A DNA stretch of 52,626 nt from an uncultured Prevotellaceae bacterium (GCA_902783625.1 CACZRN010000065.1:1-52626), one strand, 5' to 3'; shown: positions 37,201 through 44,750, counted from the stretch's first letter. The notes: generated by a model from the sequence alone, not told the origin. Program-made: numbers and translations.

Positions 37201-37484
37201 AGTGTTACATTATTAAACACCTTTGGCTGGTGTCCAAGGTAGGTAATCTCAATAGTATACGGTCCACCGACACGCATACCTTGAATAGTATAGCGACCAT
37301 CGACGTTTGTCACCGCACGATACGTGGTTGACGAAGGAACGTGAACAGCCGTAACTGTAGCACCAATAACTTCTTCACCAGCCGAAGTAACCTTACCGCT
37401 GATACCCGAAGTTGTCACCTGGGCCATTGCTGTCGTCGCGATGAAAGACACCATCAACAACAGTAGTTGCAATCTTTTACGCAT
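34272..37484 (-). CDS. TonB-dependent receptor with carboxypeptidase-like N-terminal domain (Oar-like)
   Basis: Outer-membrane active transporter of 1070 residues from MRKRLQLLLLMVSFIATTAMA, a signal peptide; an in-frame ATG 54 nt upstream is less likely. Domains: CarboxypepD_reg-like beta-sandwich (about 25-105, ISGKVTSAGEEVIGATVTA), plug (about 110-260, AQSINAEMINNMPTINHSIS, FQIDGAMNND, GGAINAITKSGTNEFHGSGY), then a large 22-strand barrel ending in GQIGVKYTF with terminal Phe. No SusD partner is next to it, which is usual for Oar-type receptors. Substrate unknown. Own promoter and terminator. Confidence 0.92.
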   Translation of the reverse strand: MRKRLQLLLLMVSFIATTAMAQVTTSGISGKVTSAGEEVIGATVTAVHVPSSTTYRAVTNVDGRYTIQGMRVGGPYTIEITYLGHQPKVFNNVTLLLGETQNLSCSLEEDANELEELIVEGKRGLDASKTGAAQSINAEMINNMPTINHSISDIARLNPQISTNAQSGAMSFAGTNNRYNSFQIDGAMNNDVFGLTSSGSNGGQSGTQPVSMETIEQIQINIAPFDVRQSGFTGGAINAITKSGTNEFHGSGYFYGNNDAMVGKKYKMLDGTYSNKIEDEKESMFGFTLGGPIVKDKLFFFANFEKSNKEYPTQYGLGAEGSKVPVDLANEILDNITELAKMQGVEYHGRYSDADRYIKSTKAGVKLNWNINDFNKFSLRWSYVDAAQNAGLGGIATLNTEDHLYEYANKTHSFIAELQSRISPTLSNEARASYVRVRDKRTSGTPFPSITIYSIGPERGAVNIGNEYNSMANGLDQDIYTFEDNFTWYKGNHTITFGTHNEFYRFANIYIPNLYGSYYFNSYDDFKTYYNGALAGNPDGTKMRNFYFQQANVDITGDPRWAATFGAGQLGFYAQDRWDATDNLQLTYGLRMDIPLFFDTPAENAGFNEYAAAQGWNVKTNHRLSSTPMWSPRVGFRWDMNGDRRFILRGGAGLFTGRIPFVWLSNNFSNTGIQLSVYQASGKNMQNVELILDPDKQYQNGERLSAAGGQLINVFDNKFKFAQTLRLNLGFDFKALGIDWTAEAIYSKNLNDVVYSNLAYDQTGKTFGQTYGYDFDNRPMYTRVTTGTPYNNIYLLSNTNKGYTYNLSLKAEKHFRFGLDLMAAYTFTQSKAVSNLTSSVAQSNWRNTHTYRDSNNPELANSAFNRPHTVKASAFYHINYGPKKLFTTTIGIIYEGSSGSPYSLDYSGDVNGDEGPGNDLFFIPTDAQIDQMRFEGNASFSADDQRANLKAWLAKTPYLKDHRGEYYKRYADNLPFENHFDLHLAQKFGIKAGKYIHALEVSFDVMNVGNLLNKDWGKVYSSSYVSEFMAPLSYLGGGTYQFLSTSDYVLKYPSDYYSRWRGQIGVKYTF

Positions 37485-37535
37485 AAATCTAATCCTTTTA
37501 ATTATGTTTAAATATTTGTTTTGCAAATTCGAATG

Positions 37536-37543
37536 CAAAGGTA
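37536..37543 (-). promoter_or_regulatory. -7 element of the TonB-dependent receptor gene
   Basis: Minus-strand TACCTTTG. The expected -33 site reads CTCG rather than TTTG, which suggests that an activator or alternative sigma factor is needed. Confidence 0.6.
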
Positions 37544-37612
37544 TGTAAAAAAATAATAATAGCGAGTATTAATTTGAAAAACTTTTCAAATAATCGAATA
37601 AGCAGATATACA

Positions 37613-38335
37613 TCAAGTTTTTCTGAGTGCCATATTAGCCATCACGACAGCCATCAATCCAGCTGTCTCAGTTCGCAGACGACTCTTTCCAAAGGTTACA
37701 GACTCGTATCCCATATTGCAGGCGTCAGTTACCTCGTCGAATGAAAAGTCACCTTCAGGTCCTACGAGCACCAATATATCATCTGCCGATGAGGTGTATA
37801 TTCTCTCAAAGAGATCGATGCGCGGTATTTCCTCGTAGCAATGAGAGATAAACTTGCGACCTGAGTACTCTCGTGAGATAAACTCATCGAAACTTACCAT
37901 CCCGTTAACCTTGGGCATAAACGCCTTACGGCTCTGCTTCACCGCAGCAACTACAATCTTCTCTATTCTTTCAGTCTTGATAGTATTTCGCTCTGTAAAA
38001 CGTGTATTAAGGAAACTAATCTCGTCAACCCCCACTTCAACAGCCTTTTCCACCATCCACTCAATGCGGTCGATACTCTTCGTTGGGGCAATTGCGAGGT
38101 GTATCCATCCTTTCCATGTTTTCTCTTGCTCTAATCTCTCCTTTATCTCATAAAAACACTTCTTCGATGCAACCATCGATATTACTGCATTATAGAAGAA
38201 TCCTTTACCATCAAGGAGATAGATTTCGTCGCCCTCCTTCAGTCGCAACACTCGTAAAGCGTGCAACGACTCATCGGGGGGAAGCTGCGTTTCAGCAACT
38301 GCATTAGGGGAATAAAAGAAATGTACCTCTTTCAT
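37613..38335 (-). CDS. rsmE: 16S rRNA m3U1498 methyltransferase
   Basis: SPOUT methyltransferase, 240 residues, that methylates N3 of U1498 in 16S rRNA. Motifs: HALRVLRLKEGDEIYLLDG in the N-terminal PUA-like domain, LVGPEGDFSFDE and FGKSRLRTETAGLMAV, the knotted SAM-binding end. Overlaps the BFN gene by 4 nt. Confidence 0.95.
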   Translation of the reverse strand: MKEVHFFYSPNAVAETQLPPDESLHALRVLRLKEGDEIYLLDGKGFFYNAVISMVASKKCFYEIKERLEQEKTWKGWIHLAIAPTKSIDRIEWMVEKAVEVGVDEISFLNTRFTERNTIKTERIEKIVVAAVKQSRKAFMPKVNGMVSFDEFISREYSGRKFISHCYEEIPRIDLFERIYTSSADDILVLVGPEGDFSFDEVTDACNMGYESVTFGKSRLRTETAGLMAVVMANMALRKT

Positions 38336-38943
38336 TTCTGCGAAGGAATGATACCATCATTAATACTTTTCTCGCGGCGCTTCAGTTCGTCGCGGATATA
38401 CGACGCCATCTCATAGTTTTCCGACTTAATGGCACTATCAAGAGCATTATCAAGCATCTCGCGACTTAAAGCGTTTAGAGGCATCGCCATCCCGCGACTA
38501 TTCTCTCTATATGGGACACTCTGCATAGCAAATAGTTGTTCTTCTATATAAATAGGCAATTTGCTTATGTATGCCAGAAGAATGGCATCGCTTGCCCTCA
38601 CCGAGACAGTATCGCCAGTTGCTATATTTCTAAGTATTGCACGATATTGCCCATCGATGATATCAGTTATCAATATTTCGAAAGCATTTTCACCCACATG
38701 CGATGACAATGCCTGCCACAACACTTCTGGTAGCAACCGCCCCACAACGGGCAGATGATGTATACGCCAACTGAACTGACGAAGCATCTCTCCGTCGCAT
38801 GTTATGGTTATCTGACGCTCGCCCTCAATATCAACAAGCGCCAACAACCCCAAGTCTTCTACCCCGACAACTTCGGAGACACCTTTAAATATCAACTGTT
38901 TCTTTATCACCCTACTGTTTCTTCGGATTGAACACAATTGCAA
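38332..38943 (-). CDS. Bifunctional-nuclease-family protein with UVR motif
   Basis: Up to 203 residues: a BFN/DUF151 domain (about 20-145, ending RASDAILLAYISKLPIYIEEQL) and a C-terminal UvrB/UvrC-like helical hairpin (MLDNALDSAIKSENYEMASY). The ATG at 38943 lies 32 nt inside the upstream transporter gene; a GTG at 38910, one base after that gene's stop, is an alternative start giving 192 residues. A nuclease role comes from plant and bacterial relatives. Located between the transporter and rsmE, overlapping both. Confidence 0.85.
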   Translation of the reverse strand: MQLCSIRRNSRVIKKQLIFKGVSEVVGVEDLGLLALVDIEGERQITITCDGEMLRQFSWRIHHLPVVGRLLPEVLWQALSSHVGENAFEILITDIIDGQYRAILRNIATGDTVSVRASDAILLAYISKLPIYIEEQLFAMQSVPYRENSRGMAMPLNALSREMLDNALDSAIKSENYEMASYIRDELKRREKSINDGIIPSQK

Positions 38944-40222
38944 ATGCTACTCCAACGCATAGTGCAAAACCTGCGAATATGAACCAACAAGCCTGCCAGT
39001 TGCCGGTAAGATATCCATTTTGCCATGTGCAGAAATGATTCACTATCTCACCAGCTGCAAGTGTACCAATAGTAGCACCAAGACCGTTAGTCATAAGCAT
39101 AAACAAACCCTGAGCAGACGCCTTTATCGAAGGAGCACATTCCTGATCGACAAACATCGCACCTGACACATTGAAGAAATCGAATGCCACGCCATATACA
39201 ATGCACGACAGTATGAATAATATCACTCCCGGCATAGCTGGATTGCCCAGACCGAAGAATCCAAAGCGGAATACCCAGGCAAACATCGACATGAGCATCA
39301 CACCTTTTATACCAAACCTACGAAGGAAGAATGGTATCATAAGAATACACAAAGCTTCGCTTATCTGCGATATCGAAGTGAGAAGTGTTGCATTATTAGC
39401 AGCAAATGAGGTTGCCACCAATTCGTCGGCACTTCCCTTGAAACTCGTGATAAATGGACCTGCGTATCCATTAGTCACTTGGAGAGACATGCCAAGCATT
39501 GCTGAAAAGATGAAGAACAAAGCCATACGACGTGTCTTGAACAACTTGAATGCATCGAGACCAAATGTCTCAGCAAGCGAAGCAGAAGGTTTCTTTTCCA
39601 AACGACACTCCGGAAGAGTAAAGCAATAAAGGAAAAGGACAACACTCAGCACTCCCGAAACGAAGAACTGCATGTAAGTATATTGGAACTTGTGTGCATT
39701 CTCAGCGAGTGTGAAAGAGAATGATCCATTCTCCCATACCGCACAATTCACAAACCACATTGTAGCAATGAATCCGATAGTTCCAAGTACACGGATTGGC
39801 GGGAAGTCGCTCACGGTATCGAAATTATTGTCCTTCAACGCGGTAAATGCGACGGTATTTGCCAGTGCTATTGTCGGCATGAAGAATGCTACACTCAATG
39901 CATAGAGGGCAATAAACAAAGCCTTGTTCGGAATCTCACATCCGAATCCAGCCGACAATCCCATGTAGAAACATCCCAACATTGCAGCACCCGCTACCAG
40001 ATGGCATATGCCCAGCAAGCGTTGGGGCTGTATGAACTTGTCGGCTATCACTCCCATGATAGCTGGCATAAATATCGAGACAATGCCTTGTATGGCATAA
40101 AACCATGCTATCTGAGCACCGAGACCGGCACTTCCAAGATAATTGCCCATACAAGTAAGATATGCGCCCCATACGGCGAACTCCAAAAAGTTCATTACAG
40201 CTAAACGAATCTTCAAATTCAT
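38912..40222 (-). CDS. Nucleoside:H+ symporter, MFS (NupG-like)
   Basis: 436 residues with 12 membrane segments. The start MNLKIRLAVMNFLEFAVWGA, then YLTCMGNYLG, FMPAIMGVIADKFI and ADKFIQPQRLLG match the NupG/XapB nucleoside-permease branch of the major facilitator superfamily. It likely imports nucleosides across the inner membrane. First gene of transporter-BFN-rsmE; promoter at 40300-40330 of the CGCTCGA-spacer type. Confidence 0.88.
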   Translation of the reverse strand: MNLKIRLAVMNFLEFAVWGAYLTCMGNYLGSAGLGAQIAWFYAIQGIVSIFMPAIMGVIADKFIQPQRLLGICHLVAGAAMLGCFYMGLSAGFGCEIPNKALFIALYALSVAFFMPTIALANTVAFTALKDNNFDTVSDFPPIRVLGTIGFIATMWFVNCAVWENGSFSFTLAENAHKFQYTYMQFFVSGVLSVVLFLYCFTLPECRLEKKPSASLAETFGLDAFKLFKTRRMALFFIFSAMLGMSLQVTNGYAGPFITSFKGSADELVATSFAANNATLLTSISQISEALCILMIPFFLRRFGIKGVMLMSMFAWVFRFGFFGLGNPAMPGVILFILSCIVYGVAFDFFNVSGAMFVDQECAPSIKASAQGLFMLMTNGLGATIGTLAAGEIVNHFCTWQNGYLTGNWQACWFIFAGFALCVGVAFAIVFNPKKQ

Positions 40223-40299
40223 ATGAATTGTTACTTTGGTTTATAATTTAAATAATATCAATTTGCAAATTACTACACTTCCTAATGGAAGCAGCACCG

Positions 40300-40330
40300 C
40301 AAAGTTAGTGTAAATCGAGCGGAGAGCAAA
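40300..40330 (-). promoter_or_regulatory. Promoter of nupG-like-BFN-rsmE
   Basis: Minus-strand TAACTTTG (40307-40300), 19-nt spacer CTCTCCGCTCGATTTACAC, TTTG (40330-40327). Confidence 0.87.
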
Positions 40331-40412
40331 ATAAAAACCAAAGTTTTTTATTTTCTATCTTGAGACGAAGCCAAAATACAGCATGGAAAAGGATATTGTT
40401 CTCGTGGGAGGC

Positions 40413-40444
40413 AAAAAAAAATTGATTGTCTCACGACAACCAAT
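40413..40444 (-). terminator. Terminator of the candidate small RNA
   Basis: Minus-strand ATTGGTTGTC, loop GTGA, GACAATCAAT (40444-40421; one G-U pair), then eight or nine T (to 40413). Confidence 0.85.
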
Positions 40445-40484
40445 CTTTTCATTAACCTTAATAATCTAATACCATGAAAAACAC
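40413..40484 (-). ncRNA. Candidate about 72-nt small RNA or terminated leader
   Basis: A complete transcription unit without a gene: promoter at 40489-40519, expected start near 40484, about 40 nt of A/U-rich sequence containing GGTATTAGATTATTAAGGTT, then a terminator hairpin. Only very short frames fit inside (for example a 5-codon MVLDY frame). It lies between the DUF3256 gene and the nucleoside transporter, which has its own promoter, so a stand-alone sRNA is more likely than a leader; attenuation of the transporter is the alternative. I could not assign an Rfam family. Confidence 0.6.
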
Positions 40485-40488
40485 GTCG

Positions 40489-40519
40489 CAAAATTATAAC
40501 TTTCTTCCGAAAAAACAAA
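40489..40519 (-). promoter_or_regulatory. Promoter of the candidate small RNA
   Basis: Minus-strand TAATTTTG (40496-40489), 19-nt spacer, TTTG (40519-40516); a perfect match to the consensus. Confidence 0.82.
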
Positions 40520-40551
40520 ACGGCAAGCACTTGCAAAACAAACTTATAACA

Positions 40552-41163
40552 TTAGTTAAATGTTTTATCACCCCATTTAAGTTTTCTTTGCAAAATAAGC
40601 GACTTCAACTCGTTTTCAACATCCGGATTGGAGAAAGGTATTGAGGGCGTGATTGTTAGCATGTCATCTTCTGCACTCAACGAAGCAGATACGAGCATAG
40701 GCATCAGGAATGCTTTCAACTCATGGAATCGGTCTGACGACATTGTATCAGGTTTCTCTATGAGTTTGTACCTGTTAATGTCGATCGCTGAGATTTTATC
40801 CCACGACATAGAATATAATTCCACCTCACTTTCACATGCAGGACCAATAAATGTGCGCAAAAGACACAAGACACTATCACCTTCAGCAGTAGGCAATTGC
40901 TTCAATTGTATTACAAGAGCATCACTCATACGCACCTGCATGAAATCGGTGGTAAGTGTGTCGATGCTACTTCTACCCTCGAGCTTGTTTTGAACGTCAG
41001 AATGCCCAGTGATAATATAAGTATCTACAAGTTGTATTCTACTACCACGCGACAGATATCCCACAAGTGAGTCGGGAATATCCTGCCACGCGCGGCTGAT
41101 ACTCTGAGCACTAGCGAAACTGCTCGTAACAAACAGCACCAAAGATAATAACGTGTGCCTCAT
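40552..41163 (-). CDS. Exported DUF3256 protein
   Basis: 203 residues with a signal peptide MRHTLLSLVLFVTSSFASAQ. I recognise the Bacteroidales DUF3256 family by the start SISRAWQDIPDSLVGYLSRG and the overall plan; no enzymatic motif is visible. It lies 30 nt after the stop of the gene at 41194-41691 and likely shares its transcript. Function unknown; periplasmic or envelope location inferred from the signal peptide. Confidence 0.82.
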   Translation of the reverse strand: MRHTLLSLVLFVTSSFASAQSISRAWQDIPDSLVGYLSRGSRIQLVDTYIITGHSDVQNKLEGRSSIDTLTTDFMQVRMSDALVIQLKQLPTAEGDSVLCLLRTFIGPACESEVELYSMSWDKISAIDINRYKLIEKPDTMSSDRFHELKAFLMPMLVSASLSAEDDMLTITPSIPFSNPDVENELKSLILQRKLKWGDKTFN

Positions 41164-41193
41164 ACTGATAACCTATTACACACAAAAAGAGAA

Positions 41194-41691
41194 TTACTCT
41201 AAATGCGCAGGGTTAAAAGGTCCAAAGCGCAATTCAGCGCAATGATTGCCTAGCTTGCGATACATGAATATTGTAAACAGATGCCCGATGCCACGCGGAG
41301 AGATTCCACCGACATAGAACCAAGGCCCCTGGTCTTCCTTATCCTTTGAGATGCCATATTTCTTCATCTTCGCTGCTATAGAATCCATCTTCTTCTCCGA
41401 TTCTGCACGCGTGGCACTATTCATTATAAATCGAGCATCAACAAGCTTGTTTTCCTTGAAACCGAATTCCACTTCGTCGAAATCCATACCGCTGAATGCT
41501 TTCTTTGTATACACGACAGATGTATCGCTCTTCTTCGCCGGTTCACCATATATTCGTTGGATAGCCGTTAATGCATTTGCAATAGGCATCCCAAAATCAA
41601 CGCCTTCCATGAGTGTACGATTTTGTGCTCCAACAGATATGGAGAACATAAAAATGATAAACGATACAATAGTCTTAACGATTCCGTTCAT
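41194..41691 (-). CDS. Exported protein of unknown function
   Basis: 165 residues from MNGIVKTIVSFIIFMFSISV, a signal peptide cleaved near VGA-Q. The frame is open for 55 codons upstream, but those run through the promoter repeat and are rejected. The mature protein (GVDFGMPIANALTAIQRIYG, then VEFGFKENKLVDARFIM) has the alpha/beta pattern of small ligand-binding or SmpA/OmlA-like folds, but I do not recognise a family. Promoter directly upstream; DUF3256 gene follows. Confidence 0.75.
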   Translation of the reverse strand: MNGIVKTIVSFIIFMFSISVGAQNRTLMEGVDFGMPIANALTAIQRIYGEPAKKSDTSVVYTKKAFSGMDFDEVEFGFKENKLVDARFIMNSATRAESEKKMDSIAAKMKKYGISKDKEDQGPWFYVGGISPRGIGHLFTIFMYRKLGNHCAELRFGPFNPAHLE

Positions 41692-41714
41692 AGCTATTTT
41701 TTTAATTTCGGCCA

Positions 41715-41745
41715 CAAAGTTACACAAAATCGAGTGCAATACAAA
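41715..41745 (-). promoter_or_regulatory. Promoter of the 41.2-kb gene and DUF3256
   Basis: Minus-strand TAACTTTG (41722-41715), 19-nt spacer TATTGCACTCGATTTTGTG, TTTG (41745-41742). The spacer differs from that of rpsP by a single base. Confidence 0.86.
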
Positions 41746-41830
41746 AAGAAATTTCTTTTTTATTGCCGAGGTACATCCTAACTTCTTCATCCGAAGGATG
41801 GAAAAGTTACACATAATCGAGTGTAGACAT
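41715..41830. repeat. Two copies of the promoter-bearing repeat
   Basis: AAAGTTACACA recurs 87 bp apart (41716 and 41803) followed by AATCGAGTG in both. The distal copy is decayed and has no -33 box. Related to the copies before rpsP and the PBP gene. Confidence 0.75.
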
Positions 41831-41866
41831 CCATACATTAATAAAGTAGCGAACAAACGACTAAGA

Positions 41867-41945
41867 GCCTCTTTAATGCGACATAACGGGCTCTTTAATG
41901 AAATATAATGGGCTCTTTAATGCAAGAAGAAAGCCTCTTTATCGG
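41867..41945. repeat. 22-bp phased palindromic array, locus D
   Basis: Units at 41867, 41889, 41911 and 41933, exactly 22 bp apart (cores GCCTCTTT, GGCTCTTT, GGCTCTTT, GCCTCTTT). Confidence 0.84.
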
Positions 41946-41990
41946 AACTTAAATAAATGCGCGATTTGAACGCATGTAAATAAAAGAAAA

Positions 41991-42776
41991 TTAACCAAGT
42001 ACAACATCGAGCACCATCATCAGTACAAAGCCTACCGCGAAGCCAATTGTACTAAGATTACTATGTTGTCCTTGCGATGCTTCGGGTATTAATTCTTCTA
42101 CCACAACATACAACATTGCACCACCTGCAAAAGCAAGCAGATAAGGCAATGCTGGAGTAAGAAGCGAGGCAAGAAGTATAACAGCAATTCCACCCAACGG
42201 CTCCACTACCCCACTAAGACTTCCTATCAGGAATGAGCGCCAACGGCTATTGCCCTCTGCTCGCATGGGCATCGAGATAATGGCTCCTTCGGGGATGTTC
42301 TGTATGGCAATACCAAGCGATACCGCCATAGCTGCTGAAACAGAAATCTCATGCATCGCGCCCTGCATCGCACCTACGATAACCACGCCGACAGCCATTC
42401 CCTCGGGAAGATTATGAATAGTAACAGCCAACGAAAGCATTGCGGTCCTCGACAAACGTGAGTGCGGGCCCTCGGGTGTATCGCTCCCGAGGTGCAGGTG
42501 AGGAGTAAGTTGGTCGAGCAAAAGTAAGAAAAACACTCCAGCGAGGAGACCTATAGCAGCAGGGAACACCGACACAGCACCCTCACCCATGCTCATCTCT
42601 ATCGACGGAATGAGCAACGACCACACCGATGCAGCGACCATCACTCCAGAAGCAAAACCCAAAAGAGTCTTTTGGAGTAAAGTGGGAATCTCGTGCTTCA
42701 TGAAGAACACAAACGACGCACCAAGCATTGTACCAAGCAACGGCAGAAGCAATCCTACGGAAACAAACTCTGTCAT
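41991..42776 (-). CDS. ZIP-family metal transporter
   Basis: 261 residues from MTEFVSVGLLLPLLGTMLGA; an ATG 39 nt further upstream is less likely because of its spacing to the -7 box. Eight membrane segments with the paired metal motifs VTIHNLPEGMAVG and IAIQNIPEGAIISM, and the His-rich cytosolic loop DQLTPHLHLG. The family moves Zn2+ or other divalent metals into the cytoplasm. It has a -7 box upstream and lies divergent from the rubredoxin operon. Confidence 0.93.
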   Translation of the reverse strand: MTEFVSVGLLLPLLGTMLGASFVFFMKHEIPTLLQKTLLGFASGVMVAASVWSLLIPSIEMSMGEGAVSVFPAAIGLLAGVFFLLLLDQLTPHLHLGSDTPEGPHSRLSRTAMLSLAVTIHNLPEGMAVGVVIVGAMQGAMHEISVSAAMAVSLGIAIQNIPEGAIISMPMRAEGNSRWRSFLIGSLSGVVEPLGGIAVILLASLLTPALPYLLAFAGGAMLYVVVEELIPEASQGQHSNLSTIGFAVGFVLMMVLDVVLG

Positions 42777-42812
42777 ATCTATTTCTTTTTTATTCAACAA
42801 TCTATCATCATA

Positions 42813-42820
42813 CAAAATTA
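42813..42820 (-). promoter_or_regulatory. -7 element of the ZIP transporter gene
   Basis: Minus-strand TAATTTTG. At the -33 distance the sequence is TTGTC, a poor match. The stretch 42821-43024 holds no gene or clear signal; it is AT-rich. Confidence 0.55.
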
Positions 42821-43024
42821 GTTGTTTTTATTCGAAAAAGACAACACACGAACAACAACTTTTTTAATTTCTTACGAAAAAACATAACACACCTTATTAT
42901 ATATATAAAACACAACTCACGATTCCCGCATCCTACTTTGAAACATACTCTCTTCTCCATTTTCAGAATGGACTAAGGGCTACATTTGGCAACGATGTAA
43001 TATCCATCTGCGAAGTCATATGCA

Positions 43025-43107
43025 AAATTTGCTAGCAAATTTGTCAATAGAAAGCCTTTCTAATGGTAATAAAGAGCCTCTTTATTCGCAAATTTGCTAG
43101 CAAATTT
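43025..43107. promoter_or_regulatory. Two identical 18-bp palindromes flanking a two-unit 22-bp array (locus E)
   Basis: AAATTTGCTAGCAAATTT is present at 43025-43042 and again at 43090-43107, 65 bp apart. Between and partly under the second are two 22-bp units of the GCCTCTTT family (43054, 43076). The pair lies 136-218 bp upstream of the rubredoxin promoter and could be a dyad operator for it or for the divergent ZIP gene. Confidence 0.6.
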
Positions 43108-43242
43108 TCAAGAAGGCAAACTGACCTACATAAAAACATGCGATTATTTATCTTGACAAAGTCAACAATAACGAAGCACAGTATACTTTTGTCATGAAGA
43201 TCGACATTCTACAAAAGTATGAATAAAAAAGTTCATTTTTAT

Positions 43243-43273
43243 TTTGTTCTTATCATTACTTACACTATCTTTG
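43243..43273 (+). promoter_or_regulatory. Promoter of rubredoxin-flavodiiron operon
   Basis: TTTG (43243-43246), 19-nt spacer, TATCTTTG (43266-43273), 49 nt before the rubredoxin ATG. Confidence 0.86.
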
Positions 43274-43322
43274 CAAAACACAATTTCCACTATTAATAAC
43301 CATTTTAAAAGAAAGGAAAATT

Positions 43323-43487
43323 ATGGAAAAGTTTGTTTGTGATGTATGTGGATATGTTTACGATCCAGCAGTTGGAGATCCAGACAATGGCATTGAGCCA
43401 GGAACCGCATTTGCCGACCTGCCAGAAGATTGGGTATGCCCTATTTGCGGCGTTGGAAAAGACGAATTCAGCAGAGAAGAAGAATAA
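43323..43487 (+). CDS. Rubredoxin
   Basis: A 54-residue one-iron electron carrier. The two knuckles are [11 protein letters not shown] (Cys6, Cys9) and [13 protein letters not shown] (Cys39, Cys42), which bind Fe with four cysteines. It is 34 nt upstream of the flavodiiron protein, its likely electron acceptor in oxygen or nitric-oxide reduction. In anaerobes such pairs protect against oxygen. Confidence 0.97.
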   Translation: MEKFVCDVCGYVYDPAVGDPDNGIEPGTAFADLPEDWVCPICGVGKDEFSREEE

Positions 43488-43521
43488 ATAAACTGTAAGC
43501 AAGGAACTTAAACAACTAATA

Positions 43522-44715
43522 ATGGCTAAGAAAATCACCGACCGAGTGACGTGGGTGGGAAAAACTGATTGGGAACTGAAACGTTTCCATGGTGATGAGT
43601 ATTCCACTTTCCGTGGGTCAAGTTACAACAGCTACATTGTTAGAGGTACGGAGAAAAACGTACTCATAGACACTGTATGGCTACCATACGATAAGGAGTT
43701 TGTCGCAAGGTTGAAAGAAGAAATCAACCTTAACGAAATCGATGCTATCGTCATGAACCACAACGAGATAGATCACAGCGGTGCACTACCTGCATTGCTG
43801 CGTGAAATACCAGAAACTCCTATATACTGCACAAAAAAGGGAGAAAATATTTTGCGCGGATACTATCACGAAGATTGGAATTTCATTAACGTGAAGACTG
43901 GCGACAAACTATCTATTGGTGAGGCCGAATTGACATTCATTGAAGCACCTATGCTTCACTGGCCAGACACTATGTTCACATATCTCAGCGGCGACGAGAT
44001 TCTTTTCTCGAACGACGGTTTCGGACAACACTTTGCATCAGAATCGCTCTACAACGATATTGTAGATAATGGCGACTTGATGTATGAGGCTCTGAAATAC
44101 TACGTTAACATTCTCAATCCGTTTAGTACAATGGTAACGAGAAAAGTAAACGAAATCGTCGGGATGAATCTTCCGCTGAAGATGATATGCCCCAGTCATG
44201 GTATTATCTGGAGAGATAATCCCTTGCAGATAGTCGAGAAATATTTGCAATGGGCTGACAACTATCAAGAAGACCAAATCACCATTGTTTATGACACCAT
44301 GTGGAACTCCACTCGTACGATGGCGGAGCAGATAGCAGCAGGCATATACGAGGCAGACAAATCCGCTACGGTGAAGCTGATGAACGCTGCGAAAGACGAC
44401 AAAAACGACATCATGACAGAGATCTTCCGCTCAAAGGCTATTCTTGTCGGGTCGCCTACCATCAACAATGGCATAAGCTATGCTATTGCAGGCATTCTGG
44501 AAATGGCTCATGGATTGAAGTTCAAAAAGAAAAAAGCAGCAGCATTCGGAAGCTATGGATGGGGAGGCGAAGCAGTAAAGCGAATCAACCAGCTACTGAC
44601 TGAGGCTGGTTTTGAACTCGTTAACGACGGCATCAGGATTCAATGGGTTCCAAATCAAGAAGCCATACAAGCGTGTAGAGAATACGGAAAAGAGTTTACA
44701 AAAACCCTACAATAA
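43522..44715 (+). CDS. Flavodiiron protein (FprA-type O2/NO reductase)
   Basis: 397 residues. The metallo-beta-lactamase-like domain has a complete diiron set: His80, Glu82, Asp84, His85 (NHNEIDHSG), His146 (APMLHWPD), Asp165 (SNDGFGQH) and His226 (CPSHGIIW). The C-terminal flavodoxin domain (about 254-395) binds FMN, with YDTMWNSTRTMAEQI and AAAFGSYGWGGEAV. It reduces O2 to water and/or NO to N2O in the cytoplasm, receiving electrons from the rubredoxin encoded just upstream. Typical strict-anaerobe defence gene pair. Confidence 0.95.
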   Translation: MAKKITDRVTWVGKTDWELKRFHGDEYSTFRGSSYNSYIVRGTEKNVLIDTVWLPYDKEFVARLKEEINLNEIDAIVMNHNEIDHSGALPALLREIPETPIYCTKKGENILRGYYHEDWNFINVKTGDKLSIGEAELTFIEAPMLHWPDTMFTYLSGDEILFSNDGFGQHFASESLYNDIVDNGDLMYEALKYYVNILNPFSTMVTRKVNEIVGMNLPLKMICPSHGIIWRDNPLQIVEKYLQWADNYQEDQITIVYDTMWNSTRTMAEQIAAGIYEADKSATVKLMNAAKDDKNDIMTEIFRSKAILVGSPTINNGISYAIAGILEMAHGLKFKKKKAAAFGSYGWGGEAVKRINQLLTEAGFELVNDGIRIQWVPNQEAIQACREYGKEFTKTLQ

Positions 44716-44731
44716 TTGACAAATGTCAATT
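44714..44731. promoter_or_regulatory. Perfect 8-bp inverted repeat, FNR/CRP-like spacing
   Basis: AATTGACA-AA-TGTCAATT overlaps the stop codon of the flavodiiron gene. The inner part TTGAC-N4-GTCAA fits CRP/FNR-family sites. It is 57 bp upstream of the gdhA -33 box and may regulate gdhA or simply be part of the terminator region. Confidence 0.4.
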
Positions 44732-44750
44732 ATTTAACATATTATATTAC

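Noticed and set aside
40348-40536. 62-codon minus-strand frame over the candidate small RNA
   Set aside because: It begins upstream of the promoter and reads through the terminator; the RNA unit explains the sequence better.
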